Assembly (NCBI RefSeq): GCF_000498475.1
Contig: NZ_AVBI01000014.1
Location: 298,417 to 362,416, forward strand
Direction of reading: 5' to 3'
Source of the DNA: Flavobacterium cauense R2A-7
GTDB taxonomy: Bacteria > Bacteroidota > Bacteroidia > Flavobacteriales > Flavobacteriaceae
DNA: 64,000 bases
Made by a program: the position numbers and the translations under genes. Of the stretch, positions 26,231-34,470 are shown one piece after another (the first letter of the stretch is position 1; each line of letters opens with the position of its first letter). The notes under the pieces were generated by a model. The model was given only the letters and a program-made list of their open reading frames with translations. It searched no databases and was not told the DNA's origin.

Positions 26231-26238
26231 TAACTTTG
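26231..26238 (+). promoter_or_regulatory. Putative -7 element directly before rlmN
   Basis: TAACTTTG ends 4 bases before the rlmN ATG, so transcription from it would give a leaderless or nearly leaderless message. No -33 TTTG was seen. Confidence 0.4.
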
Positions 26239-26242
26239 CGCC

Positions 26243-27286
26243 ATGCAAACGGAGAAAAAAGACATACGAGCTTTAACCAAAGAACAATTACGTGATTTTT
26301 TTGTGGCCAATGGCGACAAAGCCTTTCGCGGCAATCAAGTCTATGAATGGCTGTGGAGCAAACGCGCGCACAAGTTTGAAGACATGACCAATGTGTCCAA
26401 GCACACACGTGAAATGCTGGAGGCGAATTTCGTAATCAATCACATCAAGGTCGATACAATGCAGCGCAGTTCGGACGGAACCGTGAAAAATGCCGTTCGT
26501 TTGCACGACGATTTAATTGTGGAATCGGTTTTAATTCCTACCGAAACCCGAACCACTGCTTGTGTTTCCAGTCAGGTAGGTTGTAGCTTGGATTGTAATT
26601 TCTGTGCTACGGCACGACTGAAACGAATGCGAAACCTGAATCCGGATGAAATCTACGATCAGGTGGCTGCCATTGATGCGGAAAGCCGTTTGTATTATAA
26701 CCGACCGTTGTCCAATATCGTTTTCATGGGAATGGGAGAGCCTTTGATGAATTATCCCAACGTAATGAAAGCGATTGATAAAATCACATCGCCGGAAGGT
26801 TTGGGAATGTCGCCAAAACGAATTACGGTTTCCACATCCGGGGTTTCTAAAATGATTAAAAAAATGGCGGATGATGAGGTGAAATTCAAATTGGCGGTGT
26901 CATTGCATTCGGCTGTAGAAGAAATCCGAAACGAAATCATGCCGTTTACCAAAGATTTTCCGTTGAGCGGACTTCGTGAAGCATTGGAATACTGGTACAA
27001 GAAAACCAAAAGTAAGGTTACTTATGAATATGTAGTTTGGAAAGGAATCAATGATGATAAAAAATCAATCGATGCTTTGGTGAAATTCTGCAAATACGTG
27101 CCCTGTAAAGTGAACCTGATTGAATACAATCCCATTGATGACGGTCAGTTCCAACAAGCCTCACAAGAAGCGATTGAAAATTATATCAAGGCTTTGGAGC
27201 AGAATAATATTGTAGCGAAAGTACGCCGAAGCCGTGGTAAAGATATCGATGCGGCCTGCGGTCAGTTGGCCAATAAAGAAGCATAA
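26243..27286 (+). CDS. rlmN: 23S rRNA (adenine(2503)-C(2))-methyltransferase
   Basis: A 347-residue radical SAM enzyme that methylates A2503 of 23S rRNA and A37 of some tRNAs, using a 4Fe-4S cluster. The cluster motif CxxxCxxC is Cys114, Cys118, Cys121 in VGCSLDCNFCATA; GMGEPLMNY (about 162-170) is the SAM-binding GGE-like motif; Cys339 near the C-terminus (DAACGQL) is the methyl-carrying cysteine. Length is normal. It is transcribed alone and ends at a bidirectional terminator. Confidence 0.97.
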   Translation: MQTEKKDIRALTKEQLRDFFVANGDKAFRGNQVYEWLWSKRAHKFEDMTNVSKHTREMLEANFVINHIKVDTMQRSSDGTVKNAVRLHDDLIVESVLIPTETRTTACVSSQVGCSLDCNFCATARLKRMRNLNPDEIYDQVAAIDAESRLYYNRPLSNIVFMGMGEPLMNYPNVMKAIDKITSPEGLGMSPKRITVSTSGVSKMIKKMADDEVKFKLAVSLHSAVEEIRNEIMPFTKDFPLSGLREALEYWYKKTKSKVTYEYVVWKGINDDKKSIDALVKFCKYVPCKVNLIEYNPIDDGQFQQASQEAIENYIKALEQNNIVAKVRRSRGKDIDAACGQLANKEA

Positions 27287-27320
27287 AAAAACGTTCGCCT
27301 AAATAAGCGAACGTTTTTTT
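27285..27320. terminator. Bidirectional terminator between rlmN and a lipoprotein gene
   Basis: ACGTTCGC and GCGAACGT pair around an 8-base loop with A and T runs on the two sides. The same CGTTCGC core is used in the gldC/engB terminator at 36674. Confidence 0.9.
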
Positions 27321-27338
27321 ATAAATCTATTTTTGAGT

Positions 27339-28178
27339 TTAATTCCCGAAAGTGAACGTGTAAGGTGTTCCGCCATCAATCGAAATGGTAGCAATGTTGT
27401 CGCAGGTTCCGGATCCGTAATTCAAGACGGCATTGTGCGTGTTGCGTCTGATGTCAATCACACCCGAAACCAATTTGTAGGCACAGCTAATCTCAATTCT
27501 TACCGGAGTGGTAATAGTGGTCACCTGAGAAAAGTTCACACCGATTGTGGTCCAGTTTCCGGAAACCAAATATACATTGTCCATAAAAATGTGTGGCGTA
27601 TCATAGCCTTCAATCAATTCCCTCGTGCGGGTTCCTGTTCTTGCATAGGTGTTTCCGTTAGGGAAGGTAAAATCTAAATCCAAATCAATAACAACAACCG
27701 GATGTGCCGTGGCAAGAGCCGTAGTGGCCTGAACGGTTCTTGAAAGCGTCTTGGTGCCCGAAACCGAAATGTTGTTATAATAGAAGTTGTTGAAATTATA
27801 GGTCCAAACGTATGGAGACTGACTAAAGTCGGTACTTCCGCTGATAATGATTTGACCTCTTAACATGGCGCCATTGTAATATTGACAGCCCGTTGTTCCG
27901 AAATCGATAACTCTTGTCCAGGTTGTTCCATTAACAGTGGTTGTAACCGTGGCACAATCGGGAAGAATCGAAACATGGTTCATTTTTCCTGAGCTTTGTT
28001 GGTCTAATTGGTCTTCTGCAATTTCAGACACATCGTTTGAAATGGCATCCATCTTGTTGTTGATGGTAACGTCTTCGGTAGTCATCCTTCCGGAATCGGC
28101 ATCTTCTTCTTTATTGCATCCGATAAAAGACAATGTCGCTAACAATAACGTCATTATCACATAATTGCGTGTTTTCAT
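27339..28178 (-). CDS. Hypothetical lipoprotein
   Basis: I do not recognise a characterised family. The 279-residue product has a lipoprotein signal (MTLLLATLSFIGC, lipid-bearing Cys21) followed by an acidic EEDADS stretch, then a region with the pairs CATVTTTVNGTTWTRVIDFG and GCQYYNGAMLRGQIIISG that looks like repeated beta strands, as in a jelly roll or lipocalin-like sheet. It ends ATISIDGGTPYTFTFGN. Similar proteins are frequent in Flavobacteria as outer-membrane or periplasmic lipoproteins. It is convergent with rlmN and divergent from the polyprenyl synthase gene. Confidence 0.75.
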   Translation of the reverse strand: MKTRNYVIMTLLLATLSFIGCNKEEDADSGRMTTEDVTINNKMDAISNDVSEIAEDQLDQQSSGKMNHVSILPDCATVTTTVNGTTWTRVIDFGTTGCQYYNGAMLRGQIIISGSTDFSQSPYVWTYNFNNFYYNNISVSGTKTLSRTVQATTALATAHPVVVIDLDLDFTFPNGNTYARTGTRTRELIEGYDTPHIFMDNVYLVSGNWTTIGVNFSQVTTITTPVRIEISCAYKLVSGVIDIRRNTHNAVLNYGSGTCDNIATISIDGGTPYTFTFGN

Positions 28179-28268
28179 AATAAATCTGGATTAAGGTTCT
28201 CTCATTAGATGCAAAAAAGATACAAAGGTTTAATCGAAAAACAATGTTTTTTATTTCTCCGAGAATTG

Positions 28269-28276
28269 TATCTTTG
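28269..28276 (+). promoter_or_regulatory. Putative -7 element before the polyprenyl synthase gene
   Basis: TATCTTTG fits TAnnTTTG and ends six bases before the ATG at 28283, which again suggests a very short or absent leader. It argues against the longer start at 28244. Confidence 0.45.
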
Positions 28277-28282
28277 GTTCCA

Positions 28283-29263
28283 ATGAAAATCGTTGAGCAA
28301 ATAAAGCAGCCCATAGTGGATGAAATGGAACTTTTTGAAAGAAAGTTTCGCGATTCTATGTTATCAAAAGTTGCGCTGTTAAACCGAATCACGCATTATA
28401 TTGTTAACCGAAAGGGAAAACAAATGCGTCCTATGTTCGTTTTCTTAACTGCTAAAATGATTTCCGATGGTACGGTAAACGAGCGAACCTATCGTGGCGC
28501 AGCTGTTATCGAGCTGATTCACACCGCAACGTTGGTACATGATGATGTGGTGGATGACAGTAACAAACGTCGCGGTTTTTTCTCCATCAATGCGCTTTGG
28601 AAAAATAAAATTGCGGTTTTGGTTGGGGATTATCTCCTTTCCAAAGGATTGCTGCTTTCCATCGACAATAACGATTTCGATTTGCTCAAAATCATCTCAG
28701 TAGCCGTTCGTGAAATGAGTGAAGGCGAATTGCTTCAGATCGAGAAAGCCAGAAGATTGGATATTACCGAAGACGTATATTATGAAATCATCCGTCAAAA
28801 AACGGCGACTTTAATTGCGGCCTGTTGTTCGTTGGGCGCCTGTGCCGTAAATCCGGATGATGCGGAAGTAATTGAACGCATGCGAAAATTCGGCGAACTG
28901 ATCGGAATGGCCTTTCAGATTAAAGACGATTTATTTGATTACACCGACGATGCCATCGGAAAACCAACGGGTATCGACATCAAAGAACAAAAAATGACTT
29001 TGCCGCTGATTCATGCGTTGAACAATTGTTCTTCCAAAGAAAAGAGCTGGTGCATCAATTCCATTAAAAATCATAATAAGGACAAAAAACGCGTTCGTGA
29101 GGTAATTCAGTTTGTGAAAGACAAAAATGGGTTGACGTACGCCGAACAAAAAATGGTGCAGTTCCAGCAGGAAGCGCTGCAATTGATTCAAAACTTCCCC
29201 GATTCTCCTTATAAAAACTCCCTTGTCTTAATGGTGAACTATGTGATTGAACGAAAAATTTAA
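28283..29263 (+). CDS. Polyprenyl diphosphate synthase (octaprenyl type)
   Basis: From ATG 28283 the enzyme has 326 residues and belongs to the trans-isoprenyl diphosphate synthases. The first aspartate-rich motif is HDDVVDDSNKRRG (Asp87-Asp92), the second IKDDLFDY near residue 225, and GKQMRP (45-50) binds isopentenyl diphosphate. It makes a long all-trans chain, most likely the side chain of menaquinone. An upstream in-frame start at 28244 would add 13 residues but overlaps a -7 promoter element. It resembles ispB, but chain length cannot be read from sequence. Confidence 0.9.
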   Translation: MKIVEQIKQPIVDEMELFERKFRDSMLSKVALLNRITHYIVNRKGKQMRPMFVFLTAKMISDGTVNERTYRGAAVIELIHTATLVHDDVVDDSNKRRGFFSINALWKNKIAVLVGDYLLSKGLLLSIDNNDFDLLKIISVAVREMSEGELLQIEKARRLDITEDVYYEIIRQKTATLIAACCSLGACAVNPDDAEVIERMRKFGELIGMAFQIKDDLFDYTDDAIGKPTGIDIKEQKMTLPLIHALNNCSSKEKSWCINSIKNHNKDKKRVREVIQFVKDKNGLTYAEQKMVQFQQEALQLIQNFPDSPYKNSLVLMVNYVIERKI

Positions 29264-29365
29264 TTTTTTTTCCATCATCATACAACCCTTTTTAAACTTC
29301 TGTCGTCTATGCTAATAGAAGTCGGTTGTGAATTGCTGAATCCGATTTCAAAACACAATTTTTGA

Positions 29366-29926
29366 ATGAAAGTAATTGACTTACATCAGAGCGAAAAAGA
29401 AATCATCCAGTTGGCTGTCGAAAATAACCGACATGCGCAACACAAGATTTATTCGCAATTCGCTCCCAAGATGTTAAGTGTGTGCCGACAGTATATTAAA
29501 GACGTGCATCAGGCGGAAGATGTAATGATAACCGCTTTCATGAAAGTGTTTTTCAATCTGAAAAACTTCGAACACAAAGGCAGTTTTGAAGGATGGATCC
29601 GAAGAATTATGGTCAATGAAAGCATCTCGTTTTTGAGAGTACAGAAACAGGTGAAATTTACGGAAGATGAAAATTTCTTTGAAGAACGGTTTAATAATAT
29701 TGAAAGTCAGTTTTCTGTTGAAGACATTCAGTTTTTAATTGACAATCTTCCGGATGGCTATCGAATGGTGTTTAACCTGTATGCGATTGAAGGGTACAAG
29801 CATCAGGAAATTGCTGAAATGTTGAATATTAGTGAGGGAACTTCCAAATCGCAGTTGTCGCACGCCCGAAAAATGCTCCAAAATCAAGTGAATAAACTTA
29901 AAAATTATCAAAATGGAACCGAATAA
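29366..29926 (+). CDS. ECF RNA polymerase sigma factor
   Basis: A 186-residue sigma-70 family protein with only regions 2 and 4. Region 2 spans about residues 25-95 (QAEDVMITAFMKVFFNLKNFEHKGSFEGWIRRI), region 4 about 125-180 (LPDGYRMVFNLYAIEGYKHQEIAEMLNISEGTSKSQLSHARKML, read across the helix-turn-helix). It would direct RNA polymerase to envelope or stress promoters. It overlaps the next gene, a membrane protein probably acting as its anti-sigma factor, by 14 bases. Together with the outer-membrane protein gene after that it forms a three-gene module. Confidence 0.93.
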   Translation: MKVIDLHQSEKEIIQLAVENNRHAQHKIYSQFAPKMLSVCRQYIKDVHQAEDVMITAFMKVFFNLKNFEHKGSFEGWIRRIMVNESISFLRVQKQVKFTEDENFFEERFNNIESQFSVEDIQFLIDNLPDGYRMVFNLYAIEGYKHQEIAEMLNISEGTSKSQLSHARKMLQNQVNKLKNYQNGTE

Positions 29927-30596
29927 AATGGAAGAGGAGTTCAGAAAAAAGCTGAATGCAAGAGAGATTCAGCCTTCTGAAGCGGCATGGGACCGATTGG
30001 ATGCGATGCTTTCGGTAGCCGAAAATAAAAAGCCCAAACGCAATAATACGTTTCTTTTTATTGCAGCAGGTTTGGCATTGTTTTTCGCAGTGGGTTTGTT
30101 TTTGTTCCAACAGGGAAAAACAAATCCGGAAATCCGTTTGACGAATCCAACGGTTGTGACTTCGGATGAAAAATCACCCGTTTTGGAACAATCGGAAATA
30201 TATCAGGAAACAACAGGAGAAGCGGATCAGAAAATTTCGGAAGGGAAACCAAACCAAGTGATTGCTGAAAATCAGGTCGTTTCGGTAACGAAGAAAAGAG
30301 TGAAATCGAATGCAGAAACCACAACGGATTTTCAACACCAAACAATAAAAGAACAAATCGCCCAAGTTATCCCGAAACAGGAACCGGAAATGCAAAAAAG
30401 TAATGTGGATAGCGAAAAATTATTGGTCATTACCGATGCACCGAAAGAAAAACAGAAGGTAAAAGTCAATGCTAATTCGTTGCTGTCTTCCGTGGAAGGT
30501 GAATTGAATCAGGAATTCAGAGAGACCACTTTGCAACGACTCAACAGAAATTTTAAAACAGTTAAAACGGCTGTAGCCAATAGAAATTACGAGTAA
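29913..30596 (+). CDS. Single-pass membrane protein, probable anti-sigma factor
   Basis: A 227-residue protein with a short N-terminal cytoplasmic part (MEEEFRKKLNAREIQPSEAAWDRLDAML), one transmembrane helix (about residues 46-66) and a long polar Gln/Lys/Glu-rich periplasmic part. The N-terminal EIxPSexAWDRLdamL pattern is common in flavobacterial membrane proteins encoded just after ECF sigma genes. Anti-sigma function is inferred from this and from the 14-base overlap with the sigma gene; no ZAS zinc motif is present. Confidence 0.75.
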   Translation: MEPNKMEEEFRKKLNAREIQPSEAAWDRLDAMLSVAENKKPKRNNTFLFIAAGLALFFAVGLFLFQQGKTNPEIRLTNPTVVTSDEKSPVLEQSEIYQETTGEADQKISEGKPNQVIAENQVVSVTKKRVKSNAETTTDFQHQTIKEQIAQVIPKQEPEMQKSNVDSEKLLVITDAPKEKQKVKVNANSLLSSVEGELNQEFRETTLQRLNRNFKTVKTAVANRNYE

Positions 30597-30632
30597 AAAA
30601 CAATCAAAAATCGAACAGTTAAATTTTAAATT

Positions 30633-31673
30633 ATGCAGAAAATCATTTTTTATGTAGTGGTATCGTTATGCTTTTTCGTAAGCAAAATCACTGCGCAGGA
30701 AACCTTTGAAGAGCGTGCGAAAATGATCGCTCAAAACATTGAATCCATCACAAAAGAAGAAAAACAAGCTCTGAAAGATCAGGTGGATGACATCAACAAA
30801 CAATTGGAAATGGGAAGGCTAACTCAGGAACAGGCCGATAAGATGAAAATTGAAATCGCCACGGTTCAGGCAAAGAAAATCGAAAATCGTGTGGCAATGG
30901 AGCAGGAAAAATTAAACGCATTGGTGCAGGAAAAAGTGGAAGGAAAAATCAGTGATACTACCAAAGTTAGAAAAAAACGCCGATACGGGATAACGGTTTC
31001 CGGAGGTGAATTGAATGAAGAAGGAAAAGAAAAAAGAACCACCAGCCAGTTTGTAATCGCTGGAGGATTTAATAATTTGGTTACTAACGGAGCTGTAGCG
31101 AATTCTGATTTTGGATACTTACGCTCAGTATTTTACGAGTGGGGTTTTACCAAAAGAACCCGTTTGGCCAAAGAAAGTAATTTGTTGCATTTAAAATACG
31201 GTTTGTCTTTTATGTACAATATCGTGGCGCCAACCGATAATCGCTATTTTGTGGATAACGGAAAAGAAACAGTTTTGGAAACTTTTCCAATCGATTTAAG
31301 AAAAAAAGATACGTACTTTAAAAACGTTTATATTGCAATTCCGTTGCATTTGGAATTTGATTTTTCCAAAAAATCGGTAAAAGAAGGGAAGAAATTCTAT
31401 AAATCCCACGACGGTTTCCGATTCGGATTGGGAGGTTATGCAGGATACAACATCAACTCCAAACAATTCCTGTCTTATGAAGTGGATGGTTACCGAATTA
31501 AGGAAAAACAAAAAGGGAATTGGAATGTGAACGACTGGAATTACGGTTTGAGTTCATACTTAGGTTGGGGACAAACCAGTTTGTATGTCAAATACGATTT
31601 GAGTCCGTTATTCAAGGACAATCCGGTGAAACAAAATAATGTTTCTTTGGGAGTCCGCTTCGATTTGAATTAA
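30633..31673 (+). CDS. Outer-membrane protein with N-terminal coiled coil
   Basis: A 346-residue protein with signal peptide (residues 1-21, ending ITAQ), a heptad-like charged helix from about 25 to 105 (IAQNIESITKEEKQALKDQVDDINKQLEMG in part), and a C-terminal region of alternating strands ending NNVSLGVRFDLN, as in an outer-membrane beta barrel with terminal aromatic/hydrophobic residue pattern. No named family is recognised. It follows the sigma and membrane protein genes by 36 bases and is probably in their operon. It may be a target or sensor of that system. Confidence 0.72.
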   Translation: MQKIIFYVVVSLCFFVSKITAQETFEERAKMIAQNIESITKEEKQALKDQVDDINKQLEMGRLTQEQADKMKIEIATVQAKKIENRVAMEQEKLNALVQEKVEGKISDTTKVRKKRRYGITVSGGELNEEGKEKRTTSQFVIAGGFNNLVTNGAVANSDFGYLRSVFYEWGFTKRTRLAKESNLLHLKYGLSFMYNIVAPTDNRYFVDNGKETVLETFPIDLRKKDTYFKNVYIAIPLHLEFDFSKKSVKEGKKFYKSHDGFRFGLGGYAGYNINSKQFLSYEVDGYRIKEKQKGNWNVNDWNYGLSSYLGWGQTSLYVKYDLSPLFKDNPVKQNNVSLGVRFDLN

Positions 31674-31698
31674 TTTGTTTTAGTTTACATACTTTTGC

Positions 31699-31730
31699 AA
31701 CCCTTTCAGAGTTTCAACTTTGAAAGGGTT
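31699..31730. terminator. Hairpin between the outer-membrane protein gene and dnaG
   Basis: AACCCTTTCA (31699-31708) pairs perfectly with TGAAAGGGTT (31721-31730) around a 12-base loop. The run that follows (GATTATTTGC) is only partly T, so termination may be weak. The right arm overlaps the dnaG -33 element. Confidence 0.6.
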
Positions 31731-31757
31731 GATTATTTGCAAAACTTTGTAACTTTG
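31729..31757 (+). promoter_or_regulatory. Putative dnaG promoter
   Basis: TTG at 31729-31731, an 18-base spacer and TAACTTTG at 31750-31757 match the Bacteroidetes promoter consensus. The gene starts 32 bases after the -7 element. Confidence 0.6.
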
Positions 31758-31789
31758 GACTTTTCCGAACAATAACCAATTCCAATACA

Positions 31790-33766
31790 TTGATTTCACA
31801 AAACACCATAGAAACCGTATTTGAAACCGCCCGTGTCGAGGAGGTTATCGGCGATTTTGTGCAATTGAAACGCGCCGGAAGCAATCTGAAAGGGCTGAGT
31901 CCGTTCTCGAATGAAAAGTCGCCTTCGTTTATGGTGTCGCCCGTGAAACAGATCTGGAAGGATTTCAGTTCCGGAAAAGGGGGGAATGCGGTAACTTTCC
32001 TGATGGAACACGAGCATTTTTCGTATCCGGAAGCCATTCGGTATTTGGCTAAAAAATACAATATCGAAATCGAAGAAACCGAACAAACCGATGATGATAA
32101 GGCTGAAGCCAATGAAAAGGAGAGTATGTATCTGGTGTCGGAATTCGCCCAAAAGTATTTTCACAATGTTTTAATGAACACCGATGAAGGGAAGGCAATT
32201 GGCTATTCTTATTTCAAGGAACGTGGATTTACCAAAGACACGATTGAAAAATTCGGATTAGGATATTCACCTGAAACCTGGGATGCCTTTACTATGGAGG
32301 CATTAGGGAAAGGGTATAAGTTAGATTATTTGGACAAAACCGGTTTGACGATTGTTAAAGACGACAAAAAATTCGACCGTTTCAAAGGCCGAGTGATGTT
32401 TCCGATTCAGAGTATGTCGGGACGCGTACTGGGTTTTGGTGGCCGAATCCTGTCCAATGATAAAAAAGCAGCCAAATATCTGAATTCTCCCGAAAGTGAA
32501 ATTTACCATAAGAGTAAAGTGCTTTACGGAATTTTTCATGCCAAACAGGCGATTGCCAAACAGGACAACTGTTTTTTGGTGGAAGGTTATACCGATGTAA
32601 TTCAGATGTATCAGGCCGGAATCGAAAATGTAGTAGCGTCTTCCGGTACGGCTTTAACACCGGATCAAATCCGACTGGTGAATCGTCTGACCAAAAACAT
32701 TACGGTATTGTTCGATGGCGATGCGGCCGGATTGCGTGCTTCAGTGCGTGGAATCGACCTGATTCTGGAAGAAGGCATGAATGTGAAAGTCTGCACCTTT
32801 CCCGAAGGCGATGACCCGGACAGTTTTGCCAAGAAAACGCCTTATGACGAACTGGTGCAATACCTTAGTGAAAATGCGATGGACTTTATTCAATTCAAAG
32901 CGTCTTTACTAATGAAGGAAGCCAAAAACGATCCCATCAAGAAAGCGGAGCTGATTCGCGATATGGTGACGAGTATTTCCAAAATTCCGGATAAAATCAA
33001 ACGCGAAATCTATGTTCAGGAATGTTCCCGAATTATGGATATTTCTGAGGAAGTGCTTTTCAATACGCTGGCACAACTCGTTCAGAAAGACATTCACGAA
33101 GCCGGTAAAAAGCAAAAAACCGACCAGAAAGCATTTGAAGTGGTTAAGAATGTTCCTGAAACAGTAACTTCTACCGTAGATGTGCAAAACGAACTGGAGC
33201 GTAAAATCATTGAAATTTTACTGTTGTACGGTACCGCTGAGGAAGAATTCGAAGATGTTTTGCTAAAAGCCAATGAAGACGGTGAGCCTATAGAGGTAAA
33301 GGAAATGAATACCTATAAAGTATACCAACGCATTTACCTGAGTTTGCAGGAAGATGAGGTGGAGTTGGCAAATCCGTTGTTTAGGGCTATATATAATGAT
33401 TTGGTGAATTATTTTCACCAACAGGAAACCTTTGAACTGGAACAGTATTTAATGCGTCTGGATCCGGAATTGGCGCGCGAAGTCACCCATATTCTAATGG
33501 AAGAGGAACGCGAAGTGCTTCATAATTGGGAGTCGAAACAAATTGTGGTGAAACAAAAAAACCAGACGATAAGTCAATATGTTTCAGAAACGATACTGAC
33601 TTTACGCTGGTTTTTAGTGGATAAAATTATCAGTGATTTAAAAAACAGTATTTCAAACGAACCGGAAGCCGATAATTCTGAAATTCTTTCCACCGCGATG
33701 GATTATTATACACTGATTAATTCTTTTTCTTCTAAATTGGGTAGAGTTTTGTCCCGATACAGCTAG
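31790..33766 (+). CDS. dnaG: DNA primase lacking the CHC2 zinc ligands
   Basis: A 658-residue primase that lays RNA primers at the replication fork. The start is TTG 31790 (ISQNTIETVFETARVEEVIGDFV). The N-terminal domain keeps the fold signature GLSPFSNEKSPSF, but the four zinc ligands of CPFH and CFGC are replaced: Ser37, Ser40, Asp58 and Ser61 (SPFS, DFSS). The TOPRIM core is normal: FLVEGYTDVIQM, SSGTALT and LFDGDAAGLRA. The C-terminal part should bind DnaB. The reading frame is full length, so this is a working variant, not a pseudogene. It overlaps the convergent response regulator gene by 4 bases. Confidence 0.95.
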   Translation: MISQNTIETVFETARVEEVIGDFVQLKRAGSNLKGLSPFSNEKSPSFMVSPVKQIWKDFSSGKGGNAVTFLMEHEHFSYPEAIRYLAKKYNIEIEETEQTDDDKAEANEKESMYLVSEFAQKYFHNVLMNTDEGKAIGYSYFKERGFTKDTIEKFGLGYSPETWDAFTMEALGKGYKLDYLDKTGLTIVKDDKKFDRFKGRVMFPIQSMSGRVLGFGGRILSNDKKAAKYLNSPESEIYHKSKVLYGIFHAKQAIAKQDNCFLVEGYTDVIQMYQAGIENVVASSGTALTPDQIRLVNRLTKNITVLFDGDAAGLRASVRGIDLILEEGMNVKVCTFPEGDDPDSFAKKTPYDELVQYLSENAMDFIQFKASLLMKEAKNDPIKKAELIRDMVTSISKIPDKIKREIYVQECSRIMDISEEVLFNTLAQLVQKDIHEAGKKQKTDQKAFEVVKNVPETVTSTVDVQNELERKIIEILLLYGTAEEEFEDVLLKANEDGEPIEVKEMNTYKVYQRIYLSLQEDEVELANPLFRAIYNDLVNYFHQQETFELEQYLMRLDPELAREVTHILMEEEREVLHNWESKQIVVKQKNQTISQYVSETILTLRWFLVDKIISDLKNSISNEPEADNSEILSTAMDYYTLINSFSSKLGRVLSRYS

Positions 33767-34392
33767 ACGATTTCTAACGTTTTAGCTTTGTTTACCAAGT
33801 CTACCAAATTCGTTACGTGTAATTTTGTTAACAAACGCAATTTGTAGGTGCTGATTGTCTTTTCGTTTAACGTAAGCAATTTTGCAATTTCTTTGTTTTT
33901 CTTACCGTCGCTTAAATAACGTAAAACTTCAATTTCACGAGAAGATAATTTTCGGTACAAACGGTCCGATTTTTTACCTTTATTAAGTAATGCTAAGTTT
34001 TTCTTCACTGCATCACTGAAAATTACGGCGCCGTCGTTTACTTTTTTAATCGCACTCTCTAAATCTTCAAGTTTTGAATTTTTATGGATATAAGCAGAAA
34101 CACCGGCTTTTAAAGCATTTGGTGCATAAATTTGTTCTCCTAAATTAGTGAAAACTACAATTTTAGTATCGGAGTAATCCCTAATCAATGATTTAACAAC
34201 GTTGATGCTTGATAGTCCTTCTAATTCTAAATCAAGAACAATCACATCCATAGATTTTTTCTTTAGTATTTCGTCCAAATCGTCCAAATTACTAACGACT
34301 CCTACAAGACTAATATCCGCATTGTCTTTAAAGTAGGACTTCACCCCAAATTGTACGACAGGGTGATTGTCGGCTAAACACACTTTTATCAT
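33763..34392 (-). CDS. NarL/FixJ-type response regulator
   Basis: A 209-residue transcription regulator. The receiver domain covers about residues 1-120 with phospho-acceptor Asp54 (DVIVLDLEL), acidic Asp8 and Lys near residue 104. A LuxR-type helix-turn-helix fills about 143-205 (LSSREIEVLRYLSDGKKNKEIAKLLTLNEKTISTYKLRLL in part). It should bind DNA when phosphorylated by a histidine kinase; no kinase gene is adjacent, so it is an orphan here. Its last four bases overlap the end of dnaG. Confidence 0.93.
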   Translation of the reverse strand: MIKVCLADNHPVVQFGVKSYFKDNADISLVGVVSNLDDLDEILKKKSMDVIVLDLELEGLSSINVVKSLIRDYSDTKIVVFTNLGEQIYAPNALKAGVSAYIHKNSKLEDLESAIKKVNDGAVIFSDAVKKNLALLNKGKKSDRLYRKLSSREIEVLRYLSDGKKNKEIAKLLTLNEKTISTYKLRLLTKLHVTNLVDLVNKAKTLEIV

Positions 34393-34470
34393 TTTATCAA
34401 TTTTTAATAGTAATTATCCTGTAAAGGTACTAAAAAAAAATATAAAGTATTGATAATCAATGAAAGAAAT

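Noticed and set aside
31790..33766. dnaG as pseudogene because the zinc motif is lost
   Set aside because: The frame is full length, TOPRIM residues are intact and no second primase is seen here.
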